Source of the DNA: Psychrobacter sp. ANT_WB68
GTDB lineage: Bacteria; Pseudomonadota; Gammaproteobacteria; Pseudomonadales; Moraxellaceae
Assembly (NCBI RefSeq): GCF_008369115.1
Contig: NZ_VOAZ01000001.1
Location: 496,001-560,000 of the forward strand
Length of the DNA: 64,000 bases
Direction of reading: 5' to 3'
A program made the translations under genes and the position numbers. Every line of letters begins with the position of its first letter. The stretch's first letter is position 1. Below the pieces are notes generated by a model, which worked only from the letters and a program-made list of their open reading frames with translations, was not told where the DNA came from and ran no database searches. Positions 43,322 through 53,369 of the stretch are shown one piece after another.

Positions 43322-45184
43322 ATGCTAAATTTAACCCCCCGTTATACCAGCACTCGCATCGACGAGTTGCCCGCCGCGTTGCAACCACTTGCCGCCCAAT
43401 CGTTCACCCTTGCTAGGCTTTATGCCGGTCGCGGTATCACTGCGCCTGATGAGATAGAGACTGGATTATCTGGTTTACTGCCTGCTGAGACGTTGCATGG
43501 CGTCACCGAAGCGGTGCGTCTATTAGATATTGCTATTGATGAAGGGCAGCGTATCTTAATTGTCGGTGATTTTGATTGCGATGGGGCAACCAGTACGGCG
43601 CTTATGATGCGCGCCCTGACAAAAATGGGGGCAGTGGTTGATTTTTTAGTCCCTGACCGTTTTAAATACGGCTATGGTCTGACGCCAGAGATTGTTGACT
43701 TGGGAATCAAGACCTATCAACCGCAAGTCATCGTCACGGTAGACAATGGTATCTCAAGCCATGAAGGCGTGGCGCGTGCGCAAGCTGATGGCATTACGGT
43801 GATTATTACTGACCATCACCTGACTACCAAAGAGACGCCGCCTGCAGAAGCTGTGGTCAATCCCAATCAGCTCGACTGTAACTTTAGCAGTAAGGCATTG
43901 GTAGGGGTTGGCGTGGCGTTTTATGTACTGGGACGCTTGGCAAAATTACGCCGTGAAGCAGGCAAGTCTAGCGTGCAAGTCAGCCAGTATTTGGATTTGG
44001 TCGCGCTTGGAACGATTGCTGATGTGGGCGTACTTGATAAAAACAATCGCATTTTAGTCCATCATGGACTGAACGCCATTCGTCAAGGTCGCTGTTCGCT
44101 CGGTATATTGGCACTGCTTGAACAAGCGGGTCGTGACCCTAAGCAATTACAGGCGCAGGACTTTGGTTTTGTCTTAGGTCCACGTATCAATGCTGCTGGG
44201 CGTATGGATAATATGCGCATCGGTATCGAGTGCTTACTAACCGATGACTGGAGCACCGCACAGCGTTTGGCACAAGAGCTTGAACAGCTGAATCGTACCC
44301 GCCGCCATGTGGAAAGTGAGATGCGCGCACAAGCGGATAGTATTGTGCAAGCATTAACTGCTACTGATTCTAATAATAGTTCTGATGGGAGCGATGCTAC
44401 TATTATTCAGCGTAAGCCTGAGAAACAGGTTGTTAATAATCAAAATCGCAGCATTATTTTATATCAAGACGATTGGCATCAAGGCGTTATCGGTATCGTC
44501 GCTGGTCGTCTAAAAGAAAGTCATTATCTGCCCAGTATTGTCTTTGCGCCAGCAGACACAGAGCGTACGGGGGACGACGATGATATCAAGGGCTCGGCAC
44601 GCTCTATCGCTGGCGTACATATTCGTGATGCGATTGAGCAAGTGGCCGAACGATATCCTGATTTAATCAGCCATTTTGGTGGTCATGCTATGGCCGCTGG
44701 CTTAACGATTAAACGTCGCAACTTTGATGGCTTTGTGAGCGCGTTTAACGAAGTGATGGCGCAGATGGATGATGAAGTCTTTGCCGAGCAGAAATTTACC
44801 GATGGAGCACTACAAGCGGGCGATTTTAGCTTATGGTTTGCGGAGCATTTAGCCAATGCCAGTATTTGGGGTCATGGCTTTGCGCCGCCGATATTTGACG
44901 GCGTGTTTGAGGTACTGAGCTTTAAGATATTAAAGGACAAACACCTCAAATTGTCGTTACGTTATCCCGATGTGCAATACCCGATTGAGGCAATTCAATT
45001 CAATTTTGATAGCAGTGCTTGGGATTACCGCGCCGAAAAAGTGCATGTATTGTTTCAGCTAGACATTAACGAGTGGAACGGCAAACAAAGTTTGCAGTTG
45101 ATGGTCAAAGATTTGGCGCTCGTAAAAGAGACGGTAGAAGAAAGCCAGCAGGTTAATGGTGCTGACCGTAATGGTATGTGCTAA
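43322..45184 (+). CDS. recJ: Single-stranded-DNA-specific exonuclease RecJ
   Basis: 5'-3' ssDNA exonuclease used in recombination and mismatch/base-excision repair. The DHH phosphoesterase motifs are present: ILIVGDFDCDGATSTALM, VTVDNGISS, TDHH, LVALGTIADVG, the DHHA1 part with SHFGGHAMAAGLTIKR, and the C-terminal OB-fold region. The 620 residues exceed E. coli RecJ (577), partly through a Ser/Asn-rich insert near residues 345-380. The start ATG is at MLNLTPRYTSTRIDELP. Its stop is 13 bases before the convergent stop of the next gene. Confidence 0.96.
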   Translation: MLNLTPRYTSTRIDELPAALQPLAAQSFTLARLYAGRGITAPDEIETGLSGLLPAETLHGVTEAVRLLDIAIDEGQRILIVGDFDCDGATSTALMMRALTKMGAVVDFLVPDRFKYGYGLTPEIVDLGIKTYQPQVIVTVDNGISSHEGVARAQADGITVIITDHHLTTKETPPAEAVVNPNQLDCNFSSKALVGVGVAFYVLGRLAKLRREAGKSSVQVSQYLDLVALGTIADVGVLDKNNRILVHHGLNAIRQGRCSLGILALLEQAGRDPKQLQAQDFGFVLGPRINAAGRMDNMRIGIECLLTDDWSTAQRLAQELEQLNRTRRHVESEMRAQADSIVQALTATDSNNSSDGSDATIIQRKPEKQVVNNQNRSIILYQDDWHQGVIGIVAGRLKESHYLPSIVFAPADTERTGDDDDIKGSARSIAGVHIRDAIEQVAERYPDLISHFGGHAMAAGLTIKRRNFDGFVSAFNEVMAQMDDEVFAEQKFTDGALQAGDFSLWFAEHLANASIWGHGFAPPIFDGVFEVLSFKILKDKHLKLSLRYPDVQYPIEAIQFNFDSSAWDYRAEKVHVLFQLDINEWNGKQSLQLMVKDLALVKETVEESQQVNGADRNGMC

Positions 45185-45197
45185 TAGTTGCTAGGCT

Positions 45198-45860
45198 TTA
45201 ATATTTCCATTCAATGGTCGGAAACTGCCAGTCATAACGAATGGCCAGCATGCGCAAGGTAAAAATCGTCGCCATTGCCGAGATATCGGCAATCCAAGCG
45301 GTCACGCCAAGATTGTGCAGCGCAAAGTAAAGGATACCGCCTGTTAAAGCGGCACTGATATAAATCTCTTGCTGTAGCACCAGTGGAATTTCATTACAAA
45401 TCATATCGCGGATGATGCCGCCGACAATAATGGTGATCACTCCCAGTAGTAATGCAACCGGCACATTTGCACCCATACTATCAGCAACTTTGATACCGAT
45501 TAAGGTAAAGGCTGACAGCCCAATGGTATCGGAGAGTTTTAGGAATTTATCGACACGTTTAGAGTTGGGGTGAAAGAATATCTGCATCACCAGTGAAGAG
45601 AAGGTAATAACCGTCAGATAGCTCATGTCCACCATCCAAAACAGGGGATGACGATCCAAAATCACATCACGCACCGTACCGCCGCCGATGGCAGTCACAA
45701 TCGATACCAGTAAGCAGCCGAATACATCAAAATTCTTATGCTTGGCTAATATCGTCCCCGAAATACTACAAGCGACAATCCCAATCATATCAAACAGATA
45801 AATCAGTGAGCGCGGGTCAAAGGTAGTAATCAGATCAGAATCTAAGGCGATGGCGAGCAT
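45198..45860 (-). CDS. TRIC-type cation channel family protein (UPF0126), copy 1
   Basis: 220-residue membrane protein with six to seven hydrophobic segments and two internal repeats, each holding a GGG/GG-x-x-RD motif (TAIGGGTVRDVILDRHPLFWM and IIVGGIIRDMICNEIPLVL). These are the UPF0126/YadS signatures, related to prokaryotic trimeric intracellular cation channels. Ion selectivity is not inferable. It lies 57 bases from a paralogue on the same strand, a tandem duplication that probably forms one transcript. Confidence 0.88.
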   Translation of the reverse strand: MLAIALDSDLITTFDPRSLIYLFDMIGIVACSISGTILAKHKNFDVFGCLLVSIVTAIGGGTVRDVILDRHPLFWMVDMSYLTVITFSSLVMQIFFHPNSKRVDKFLKLSDTIGLSAFTLIGIKVADSMGANVPVALLLGVITIIVGGIIRDMICNEIPLVLQQEIYISAALTGGILYFALHNLGVTAWIADISAMATIFTLRMLAIRYDWQFPTIEWKY

Positions 45861-45917
45861 GAATTTTTCTCATTAAAGCACTGATATTAAAACACTGATG
45901 TTTTCTTCGCTAATCAG

Positions 45918-46553
45918 TTAATCGACCAAACGAATCGAAGGCAAGTGCCAATCGAACTTAAGCGCCAGCATACGCACGGCGAAGATGATAAACAGCATCA
46001 TAAATTCATTGATAACCGCATCAACGCCCCAGTAATCAAGCGCTAAATAAGTCAAAGAGCCTGCAATACTGGCAGTGATATAAATCTCACGCTGCAACAG
46101 TAAAGGTATCTCATTACAGATAATATCACGCAATAAACCACCTATAATCGCCGTCCATACCCCCATCATGACAGCAATCACGGGTGACATATCTTGTGCC
46201 AAAGCCACTTTAAAACCAATCACACTAAAGGCAGCCAAACCAATCGCATCAAAGAGTTTAAGTGCTTTATCAATCTTATGATACAAATGAAAGAAAATTT
46301 GTAAGATAAGGGAAGTAATGGTAATGACGATGACATAGTTGAGGTCAGTCATCCAAAACAGCGGATGACGATCAAGCGCCATGTCACGTAATGTACCGCC
46401 GCCAATGGCATTGACCATAGAAACCAAAATACAGCCAGCAATATCAAAGCCTTTATGTTGCGCGAGCAAGGTACCCGCGATGGCGCAAGCAATGACGCCA
46501 ACCATATCTAATAAATACAGCAGAATATCGGGGAAAATAAAGTTATTTATCAT
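45918..46553 (-). CDS. TRIC-type cation channel family protein (UPF0126), copy 2
   Basis: 211 residues with the same two half-repeats as its neighbour (NAIGGGTLRDMALDRHPLFWM and AIIGGLLRDIICNEIPLLLQREIYITAS). The two proteins align end to end without gaps of note, but many positions differ, so the duplication is old. The gene starts 14 bases after the stop of the exporter gene, pointing to a three-gene transcript. Confidence 0.88.
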   Translation of the reverse strand: MINNFIFPDILLYLLDMVGVIACAIAGTLLAQHKGFDIAGCILVSMVNAIGGGTLRDMALDRHPLFWMTDLNYVIVITITSLILQIFFHLYHKIDKALKLFDAIGLAAFSVIGFKVALAQDMSPVIAVMMGVWTAIIGGLLRDIICNEIPLLLQREIYITASIAGSLTYLALDYWGVDAVINEFMMLFIIFAVRMLALKFDWHLPSIRLVD

Positions 46554-46567
46554 GGTTTATTTAAGCC

Positions 46568-47665
46568 TTAACCGTCCTTTGCAAATAGTATCAGCCCCAG
46601 TATAATCAGCCCGATACCGACCAACCCCAATGCTGAGGGTATCGTATTGTTCAACAATAATATACCGCCAATCAAAGCAAAGATTACCTCGCTGGCTTGG
46701 GTTGAGTCAACGCCTGCCACTTCACTTGAGGTCACCGCTTGTTCACGTGCATATAAAAATATGCTCGTCGCTGCGACTCCAGCCAAAAGTGCGACGAGCA
46801 AGGTATTAAATACTTGTGTCGTTGCAGGCGGTTCAGGATGTACAAGCACACCTAAAATTACCCAAAATGGCAAGCTACCGAGGGTCATTAGCCAGATTTT
46901 GTTAAAGGCGTTTTGTAGCAGCGTCGTCTCGATAGCAGGAATACGGGCGATGAGGTTTTGTAGCCGTGACGCAGTTTGCCTATCAATAGGTAATATAGGG
47001 GCTTCGGTAATGATGCGCTGGGTATGAGTGTCGGGGTCGTTTGGCTGAAGATTATCACGAGCCTGTTGCTGCTCAGTGCTGTGTTTGCGAGTGTTGTAAG
47101 AAACTTGCCAAACCAGCTGATTACCGACGGGGTAACTAAAGGCGGAAATTAGTGCAGGCACAGCACCGTAAAGCAGCATTTCTACCATCGGCGTGCTATC
47201 AATATCGGTTAGGGCAGAAGCGCCTAATCCTTCGCTGACGTTGACCAATACTACCCCTATAAAGACCAACAGCGCGTAAATAATGAACTTTTTATCGAAG
47301 CGCTGCCCAAATGCCATTAATACAATAAGGCTGGTCACCACGGTAAACATAAAGGTTGCAGCAACCACCCAGCCTGCGACGTGGTCACCAGCATAGCAAA
47401 TGCCCGTATAAAATAATCCAAAGCCAATAGTACCGGTAATACACCAAAAGCCCCAATGCTGACAAAAAATGGTCATCAGCGCTTTCATACGACCAAAGCC
47501 GTGTTGGAGGATAATAATGGCAGTAATAATCAACCACATAAAGACATAGCGCAGGCTTGCTGACCAAAACCAATGACCACCGGCATTACTCATCAGCTCA
47601 TTTAAAATAAATGTCGAGCTAAAAAACGCACCCGCCAATAAGCCCAATAAAATCAGTTTGACCAT
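46568..47665 (-). CDS. DMT-superfamily exporter (multidrug resistance efflux / EmrE-like family)
   Basis: 365 residues with about ten hydrophobic segments and the look of a two-repeat DMT (EamA/PF13536-like) protein. The N-terminal KLILLGLLAGAFFSSTFILNELM and C-terminal ASEVIFALIGGILLLNNTIPSALGLVGIGLIILGLILF are typical. A long polar cytoplasmic loop (residues ~200-250, Gln/Asn-rich, with PNDPDTHTQ) links the halves. The substrate is unknown. First gene of the exporter-UPF0126-UPF0126 run. Confidence 0.78.
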   Translation of the reverse strand: MVKLILLGLLAGAFFSSTFILNELMSNAGGHWFWSASLRYVFMWLIITAIIILQHGFGRMKALMTIFCQHWGFWCITGTIGFGLFYTGICYAGDHVAGWVVAATFMFTVVTSLIVLMAFGQRFDKKFIIYALLVFIGVVLVNVSEGLGASALTDIDSTPMVEMLLYGAVPALISAFSYPVGNQLVWQVSYNTRKHSTEQQQARDNLQPNDPDTHTQRIITEAPILPIDRQTASRLQNLIARIPAIETTLLQNAFNKIWLMTLGSLPFWVILGVLVHPEPPATTQVFNTLLVALLAGVAATSIFLYAREQAVTSSEVAGVDSTQASEVIFALIGGILLLNNTIPSALGLVGIGLIILGLILFAKDG

Positions 47666-47761
47666 TCATGCGTCCTTGCAGTCGGCTCGTTGGCTATTTA
47701 GAGTGTATTTATTTTTTATCTTTAGGTTGCTGATTGCCTAAATCGTACGGATGTTAGGCGG

Positions 47762-48508
47762 TTATTTACCTTTGGCATCTGCCCAAATAATCTTATGCAA
47801 TTGCAATTGGAAACGTACAGGTAGGGCGTCAGCTAACATCCATTCGGCAAGCTCGCGTGCCAATACTGGTACCTCTGGGCTGCCCATTTCTTTATTTGCA
47901 GCTACAGTAACATCATCTGCGACATTAAACATCGGTGAAAACCAAACCGTACCAACCAATTTATCCAGCTGATGCTCAAGCAGTTTTTCTTTTGCCCACT
48001 CATAATCCGCACGGTTCATAATGACAAATTTGATTTGGTCATGTTGAGTCAGATAGTCGAGATTTGACCAAAGATTCTTATCGACTTCACCCGAGCTGGG
48101 CGTTTTAAGGTCCATGACTTTGCTGACCGCGGGTGGTACATTTTCTACCGTTAATGCCCCTGCGGTTTCAAGCGATATCTCATAACCCTCATCCAATAAA
48201 CGCGTCATTAATTCAATGGCGTTTGGCTGTGCTAATGGCTCACCACCGGTCAAGCAAATACGCTTGCAGGGAAAGCTTGCAATAGTCGCCATAATGGTCT
48301 CAAGCGATTGACGCTCACCGCCACTAAAAGCGTATTCAGTATCACAATAGACGCAGCGCAGCGGACAGCCGGTCAAGCGCACAAATATCGTCGGCAAGCC
48401 TGAGGTTAAGGCTTCACCTTGCAAGGAATAAAAAATCTCGGTCAAACGTAACCCTGCTTCGGGATCGGTGACAGGAATCGCCGAGGTGCGTAAAGATAGC
48501 TCACTCAT
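47762..48508 (-). CDS. queE: 7-carboxy-7-deazaguanine synthase QueE (radical SAM)
   Basis: Ring contraction of CPH4 to 7-carboxy-7-deazaguanine in queuosine/preQ0 synthesis. The cluster motif CPLRCVYCDTEYAF (CxxxCxxC) lies near residue 50 after EIFYSLQGEA, with CLTGGEPLAQPNAIEL as the SAM-binding GGEP block and KTPSSGE as conserved later block. The 248 residues are in the family range. No queC or queD nearby in the window. A single gene with spacers on both sides. Confidence 0.95.
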   Translation of the reverse strand: MSELSLRTSAIPVTDPEAGLRLTEIFYSLQGEALTSGLPTIFVRLTGCPLRCVYCDTEYAFSGGERQSLETIMATIASFPCKRICLTGGEPLAQPNAIELMTRLLDEGYEISLETAGALTVENVPPAVSKVMDLKTPSSGEVDKNLWSNLDYLTQHDQIKFVIMNRADYEWAKEKLLEHQLDKLVGTVWFSPMFNVADDVTVAANKEMGSPEVPVLARELAEWMLADALPVRFQLQLHKIIWADAKGK

Positions 48509-48689
48509 AATATTTCAAATACAGTTAGAGATTGATAATGCCATTGAGCATTGATCAAATAAAAAAGAGGGTTTAATCGTCTGGTCAGCGTTAGTACTAA
48601 ACTATTCTAAAAGAGGTTAGCTCAGGCTACAGCAAGACATGGATTATAACGTAATGTCCTACATTAAGCTGCTATTAAGCATTAGAAAA

Positions 48690-48720
48690 GATGCTAGAGT
48701 CAGCCCTAGCATCTTTTTTT
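48690..48720. terminator. Terminator downstream of dapD
   Basis: Perfect 8-bp stem GATGCTAG / CTAGCATC with an 8-base loop. The T run is longer on the plus strand (eight T) than on the minus strand (TTTTCTAAT), where dapD is the only upstream gene. Confidence 0.75.
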
Positions 48721-48751
48721 TATGAAAGTAATAAACGCAATGACTAAAGTA

Positions 48752-49573
48752 TTAGGCTAAACGTAATAGCTCATTGACTGATGTTTTAGCACGGGTTTGC
48801 GCATCGACTTTTTTTACGATAATGGCAGCATATAAGCTGTGGGTGCCGTCTTCCGATGGTAAGCTACCTGGGACGACGACTGAACCAGCCGGTACACGGC
48901 CGCGATGAATCTCACCCGTTTCGCGATCATAAATACGGGTAGATTGACCGATAAACACACCCATAGAAATTACTGAGCCTTCTTCGACAATCACACCTTC
49001 AACGATTTCAGAGCGTGCGCCGATAAAGCAGTTGTCTTCGATGATCGTTGGGTTGGCTTGTAATGGCTCTAAGACACCGCCGATACCAACGCCGCCTGAT
49101 AGATGGACGTTTTTACCGATTTGGGCACAAGAGCCTACGGTCGCCCACGTATCTATCATAGCGCCTTGATCAACATAGGCACCAATGTTGACATACGATG
49201 GCATCAATACGGCACCAGCTGCGATATATGAACCTTTACGGGCAACCGCTGGTGGTACCACGCGTACGCCAGCTTCTTTAAACTGCGCTTGCGTCCAATC
49301 GGCAAATTTAGTCGGTACTTTGTCATAAAACTGCACATGTTCGCCAGCTGCCATGACGTAGTTGTCATTAAGGCGGAATGATAATAAAACCGCTTTTTTA
49401 GCCCACTGATTGACCACCCATGCGCCATCTTTTTTCTCTGCAACACGCAAGCTACCGTTGTCTAGTTGCTCAAGCACTTCATTAATGGCATCGCGTACGT
49501 CTTGTGGCATGGTTGCTGGGCTGTATTCGTTACGATTTTCAAAGGCTTGTTCGATAACTTGTTGTAATGACAT
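48752..49573 (-). CDS. dapD: Tetrahydrodipicolinate N-succinyltransferase DapD
   Basis: Succinylates tetrahydrodipicolinate in the lysine/diaminopimelate pathway. The 273 residues equal the E. coli enzyme in length. The hexapeptide-repeat left-handed beta helix is visible ([80 protein letters not shown]). The N-terminal helical domain carries [22 protein letters not shown]. Stand-alone gene. Confidence 0.97.
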   Translation of the reverse strand: MSLQQVIEQAFENRNEYSPATMPQDVRDAINEVLEQLDNGSLRVAEKKDGAWVVNQWAKKAVLLSFRLNDNYVMAAGEHVQFYDKVPTKFADWTQAQFKEAGVRVVPPAVARKGSYIAAGAVLMPSYVNIGAYVDQGAMIDTWATVGSCAQIGKNVHLSGGVGIGGVLEPLQANPTIIEDNCFIGARSEIVEGVIVEEGSVISMGVFIGQSTRIYDRETGEIHRGRVPAGSVVVPGSLPSEDGTHSLYAAIIVKKVDAQTRAKTSVNELLRLA

Positions 49574-49736
49574 AAATATTCCTAAAATGGATGGAAGGTA
49601 AATAAATAAAAAGTAATCAAAAGAGAGGTTTTAATTAAATGAGTAATAACGTCTGAACTAAAAAAATTGCTTGTCTTATGGCTGCTAATTTAGCGAGTTT
49701 TAGTAAATAAGTTAAGCGCCAGTCACAGCCATGCTA

Positions 49737-50678
49737 TTAATGAGCAGAAGTATTACTATTTATCCAATCTAATATATCTTGGTAAACCTGCTCTTTATTC
49801 TGCTCATGTAGCGGCTCATGGCGCATGTGTGGGTAGAGCTGAAGGGTAATGTTGCTAAAGTTCTGCTTTTCTAAGCGGCTGGCAATTTTGCGAATACCTT
49901 TTCCCATATCGCCAATAGGATCGTTCTCGCCACTGACCAATAACATCGGAAAGTTTTTAGTAATCGTCGTTGCCCAGTTCTTGTTGAGACCAGCTTCCAT
50001 TAAGGTAAATAAGGTCATAAAACCATTGTTGGTAAATTCAAAGCCGGTTAGTGGATCGGCTTCGTAGGCTTCGACAGCCGCGGGATCTTCGTTTAACCAT
50101 GCAAACGGTGAGGAGGAAGTACGATTGTTAAGCTTGCTATTGAGCACTTTATTCATCGTATTAGCAAGCAGGGTATTTTTCTTTTTAGGCGCCGCTTTTG
50201 CCAGTACTTTATTGACAGGCAATAGTACTTTGGTCAATGGGTTGGCATCAGCGGTACCCATTAATATAGCGCCGTTAAAGTTACGCGCGTGATGTTTTAA
50301 GACGTTACGTACGATAAATGAGCCCATCGAGTGACCCATGATAAAGTGAGGTACGTTAGGGTGGCGCGCTTTTAGGCTGTCTGCCATGATGATGACATCT
50401 TTTAATAATGACTGTACCGGATGCTCTTCAGCGAAAAATCCCAAATCATCTGCTGATTTAATGGTTTGTCCATGACCAAGCTGATCATAAGTGGCAACCG
50501 CAATACCATGATCCGCTAAAAACTGCGCAAATTCTGCATAGCGTCTGCTGTGTTCTGCCATACCATGCACAATCAGTAAAGTGGCATTAATCGCCGTAGT
50601 ATTATCGCTTGGCTCAAAAAAATTATGGTGTAGATAATGGATATTATCAGAAGAGGTGATTTGTTCGGTGTTAATCAT
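49737..50678 (-). CDS. Alpha/beta hydrolase, monoacylglycerol lipase/lysophospholipase-like
   Basis: 313 residues of the serine-aminopeptidase S33/Hydrolase_4 type. Oxyanion region LIVHGMAEHSRRYAEFAQFL, nucleophile elbow GHSMGSF, acidic residue in SGENDPIGD, and the catalytic His in LYPHMRHEPLHE. A cap with KAAPKKKNTL is Lys-rich. No signal peptide. The substrate is probably a monoglyceride or lysophospholipid by family likeness; unproven. Separate from its neighbours. Confidence 0.88.
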   Translation of the reverse strand: MINTEQITSSDNIHYLHHNFFEPSDNTTAINATLLIVHGMAEHSRRYAEFAQFLADHGIAVATYDQLGHGQTIKSADDLGFFAEEHPVQSLLKDVIIMADSLKARHPNVPHFIMGHSMGSFIVRNVLKHHARNFNGAILMGTADANPLTKVLLPVNKVLAKAAPKKKNTLLANTMNKVLNSKLNNRTSSSPFAWLNEDPAAVEAYEADPLTGFEFTNNGFMTLFTLMEAGLNKNWATTITKNFPMLLVSGENDPIGDMGKGIRKIASRLEKQNFSNITLQLYPHMRHEPLHEQNKEQVYQDILDWINSNTSAH

Positions 50679-50785
50679 AAGCGAATCCTGAAATTGATAT
50701 AAAAGATAGAGAGAAACTGAACCTAGTCAAATCTATATGGATTTGACTATAAAGCATTCATTATTAGTATGCCGTCACCACAGTG

Positions 50786-52522
50786 TTATTTTGCTGGGCG
50801 CTGATAGATTATTTTACCTTCTTTGATAGTGGTTACCACGTTAATGTCTTTAAGCTTACTCGCATCTACCGTCAAAGGATTGGCATCTAATATAACCAAA
50901 TCAGCCAGCTTACCCTCAGTTAAGGTACCCTTGCTATTTTCTTCATAATACTCATAAGCGGCATTGGTCGTAATGGCTTTGAGCGCTTGATAAGGCGTAG
51001 CGCGTTGCTCTTTACCGATAATCTCGCCTGAGCGCGAGGTGCGATTAACGGCAGACCAAACGGTAAATAGCGGATCGACTGGGGTCACGGTATCATCAGA
51101 ATGGTTGGTATATTTTAACCCCATTTTATCAGCCGCCGCTATCGGGCTCGAAAAATCAGCGCGTTTTTTACCTAAGTTCTGCACATGCACATCACCCCAA
51201 AAGTAGGTATGATTGGTGAAAAACGACGGTAGCATCTTATATTTTTTAAAGGCTTCTAGCTGGTCAGGGCGTGCAAACTGGGCGTGGATGGGCACCGTAC
51301 GGCGATCTTTGTCAGCGGCTTGTCCGGTCTTCTTAACCGCATATTCGTGTGCTTTAATAATCATATCTGTCGTGCCATCACCATTGTTATGAATAAACAA
51401 TTGGTTATCACGCTGATAAGCCTTTACAAACATCTTATTAAGCTCATCTTGGCTAACACTTGGTAATCCGCGACAGTCCTTTTCGCAGTCTGGTACTGGC
51501 GTCAAATAAGGCTGACTAAAGTAAGCGGTTTTACCTTGCGGCGAGCCGTCGGCAATGATTTTAGTCCCTTGTACTTTAAAGCCGTTTTGATAGGTTTTCC
51601 ATACAAAGTTTTTGTCCGCTAAGTTTTCATCTAAATCACTGACACCAGCCAGTGCGACCAAGTCTATTTTAAGCTTACCCGCATCGGCTTGTTTTTGGAA
51701 AAACTGAATGGTATTACGAGCCGTTGAGCCATTGTGCGCGGTAGTCAAACCGTTTTTGGCATAATAATCTTGTGTCTGCTCAAAGAACTTGGCTTGATTG
51801 GGCTCTAACACCTCTAACATCCGCCCCACAAAGGGGTACATAGCGGTTTCTTGGACAAGTCCATTCGGCTCATTGGAACCTTTAACTCGTGCAATATTAC
51901 CACCATCTGGGTTTTTACTGTCAGCAGTAATTTTCATGGCTGCCAAGCCTTTGCTGTTGGCCACACCCATATGACCACTGGTATGTTGCAAGTATACTGG
52001 GTTATTAGGTAATACTTTATCGATGTCTTCTTTGGTTGGATGACGCTCCTCCGCTAATTGACTCTCATCATAACCCCAACCATATATCCATTCACCATCA
52101 GCAATATTATTGTCTTTTTTATAGGCTTTTAAGGCTTGTAGTATTTTCTCAATACTATCGACTTTGCCGACTGGGGGCGGGTTTAAGTTGACCTGACCCA
52201 TGGTGTTTGACACCATGTCAAAGTGACTGTGCGGATCAATAAAGCCTGGTAATAAGGTTTTGCTGTTTAAATTCACTTGCGCTGCGTTCTTATATTTTGA
52301 TTGGGCAGTATTTAGATCACCAACATAGGCAATCTTGCCTGCTTGAGTAACTAGCGCTTCAACCATCTGCGGTTGCTCACCTTCCATCGTGATGATATGG
52401 CCATTGTAATAAACAGTTGCTGAGTTACTTGCTTGTTCTATGCTGGTCTGCATGGCAGTACAGCCCATGATACTCATCAGCCCAATACTCAGTAACGTCG
52501 GCTTAATGATGCTTATAGTCAT
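50786..52522 (-). CDS. Lipoprotein amidohydrolase, YtcJ-like (Amidohydro_3)
   Basis: 578 residues. The N-terminus is a lipoprotein signal (TLLSIGLMSIMGCTAMQTS, lipobox IMGC), so the enzyme is likely membrane-anchored in the periplasm. The amidohydrolase fold shows the metal motif FIDPHSHFD, WIYGWGYDE, TAHNG, and the catalytic NHSDDTVTPVDP, with the LADLVILDANPL C-terminal beta block. The family acts on various amides and imides; the substrate is unknown. The exported form is the notable feature. Single gene. Confidence 0.88.
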   Translation of the reverse strand: MTISIIKPTLLSIGLMSIMGCTAMQTSIEQASNSATVYYNGHIITMEGEQPQMVEALVTQAGKIAYVGDLNTAQSKYKNAAQVNLNSKTLLPGFIDPHSHFDMVSNTMGQVNLNPPPVGKVDSIEKILQALKAYKKDNNIADGEWIYGWGYDESQLAEERHPTKEDIDKVLPNNPVYLQHTSGHMGVANSKGLAAMKITADSKNPDGGNIARVKGSNEPNGLVQETAMYPFVGRMLEVLEPNQAKFFEQTQDYYAKNGLTTAHNGSTARNTIQFFQKQADAGKLKIDLVALAGVSDLDENLADKNFVWKTYQNGFKVQGTKIIADGSPQGKTAYFSQPYLTPVPDCEKDCRGLPSVSQDELNKMFVKAYQRDNQLFIHNNGDGTTDMIIKAHEYAVKKTGQAADKDRRTVPIHAQFARPDQLEAFKKYKMLPSFFTNHTYFWGDVHVQNLGKKRADFSSPIAAADKMGLKYTNHSDDTVTPVDPLFTVWSAVNRTSRSGEIIGKEQRATPYQALKAITTNAAYEYYEENSKGTLTEGKLADLVILDANPLTVDASKLKDINVVTTIKEGKIIYQRPAK

Positions 52523-52834
52523 GGCGCTATCCTTAACATTGTTTTTAGATATATAAGTGCTGTCACCAATTTAACGACAAAGCTTTAAGGGGTCAATGCT
52601 ATTTATGATTTTATCGTTAGCACACAATAGATTAGTCTCAAACTCTTTTAAATGATGTTTCAATTTCTATTGAAGTTTGATGAAATGCTAACCCCTAAGC
52701 TTATTTTATTTGCGGATTTTATTCTCTCAAACAACCAATCAGTTAATCAGTAATATTATGAAGCTATAAAGGGTTATCGATAAAAGATTATCAACTTTAG
52801 GCATTATCAGCTTATATAATATAAAATAGCAGCC
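52523..52834. other. Non-coding spacer between amidohydrolase and tRNA-Asn
   Basis: About 310 bases, AT-rich. I see no gene, RNA or repeat in it beyond what is needed for the amidohydrolase promoter. Confidence 0.5.
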
Positions 52835-52867
52835 ATAAAAAAACCCCCATCAAAGTGATGAGGGTCT
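52835..52867 (-). terminator. Terminator of tRNA-Asn
   Basis: On the minus strand ACCCTCATCA / TGATGGGGGT with a 3-base loop and a run of seven T. Confidence 0.9.
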
Positions 52868-52921
52868 TGGCAAATGCCATAATCGAATCAAAGAAGATTC
52901 AAAAGATTTACTACTAAAATA

Positions 52922-52997
52922 TGGCTCTCCAACCTGGGCTCGAACCAGGGACACACGGATTAACAGTCCGTTGCTCTACCAACTGAGCTATTGGAGA
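52922..52997 (-). tRNA. tRNA-Asn (anticodon GTT)
   Basis: 76-base cloverleaf on the minus strand: acceptor stem TCTCCAA with TTGGAGA, anticodon loop CTGTTAA giving GTT, GGTTCGAGC T-loop, encoded CCA. Single-gene unit with its own promoter and terminator. Confidence 0.97.
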
Positions 52998-53069
52998 ATA
53001 AGCGGTAAGGGTTTAGTTTCTTACAGCGGTCTTAGAAAGTCTCTAACGAGTTCTTGCTAAGTGGGGCGT

Positions 53070-53097
53070 ATTCTAGCAAAGATAAAAAATACGTCAA
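53070..53097 (-). promoter_or_regulatory. Promoter of tRNA-Asn
   Basis: On the minus strand -35 TTGACG (53092-53097), 16-bp spacer, -10 TAGAAT (53070-53075), followed about 70 bases later by the tRNA. Confidence 0.65.
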
Positions 53098-53369
53098 GCT
53101 TTTTTTGCATATTTAGCAAAGATTATGCATTTATTGAGTAGATAAGCGTTATTGCAGGTCAGCTGTTATAGGCATGATTGCGAAGTAACAACAAATCAAG
53201 CTGACACCTTATACTATAATTATTTAGATTTGATAAATAAGTGTAGGGCTTGGTTAATAAAAACATTGCTAATAGCTTGGGCGTAGTCACAATAAAAATG
53301 AGAGGGTTAAAACGTTATCAAAATAAAAATACACGGACGATAAAAAAACGACTAAAAAGGATGTTTACC

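Noticed and set aside
52922-52997. tRNA-Asn region checked for island insertion
   Set aside because: Neighbours are ordinary genes and no repeat of the tRNA end is seen.
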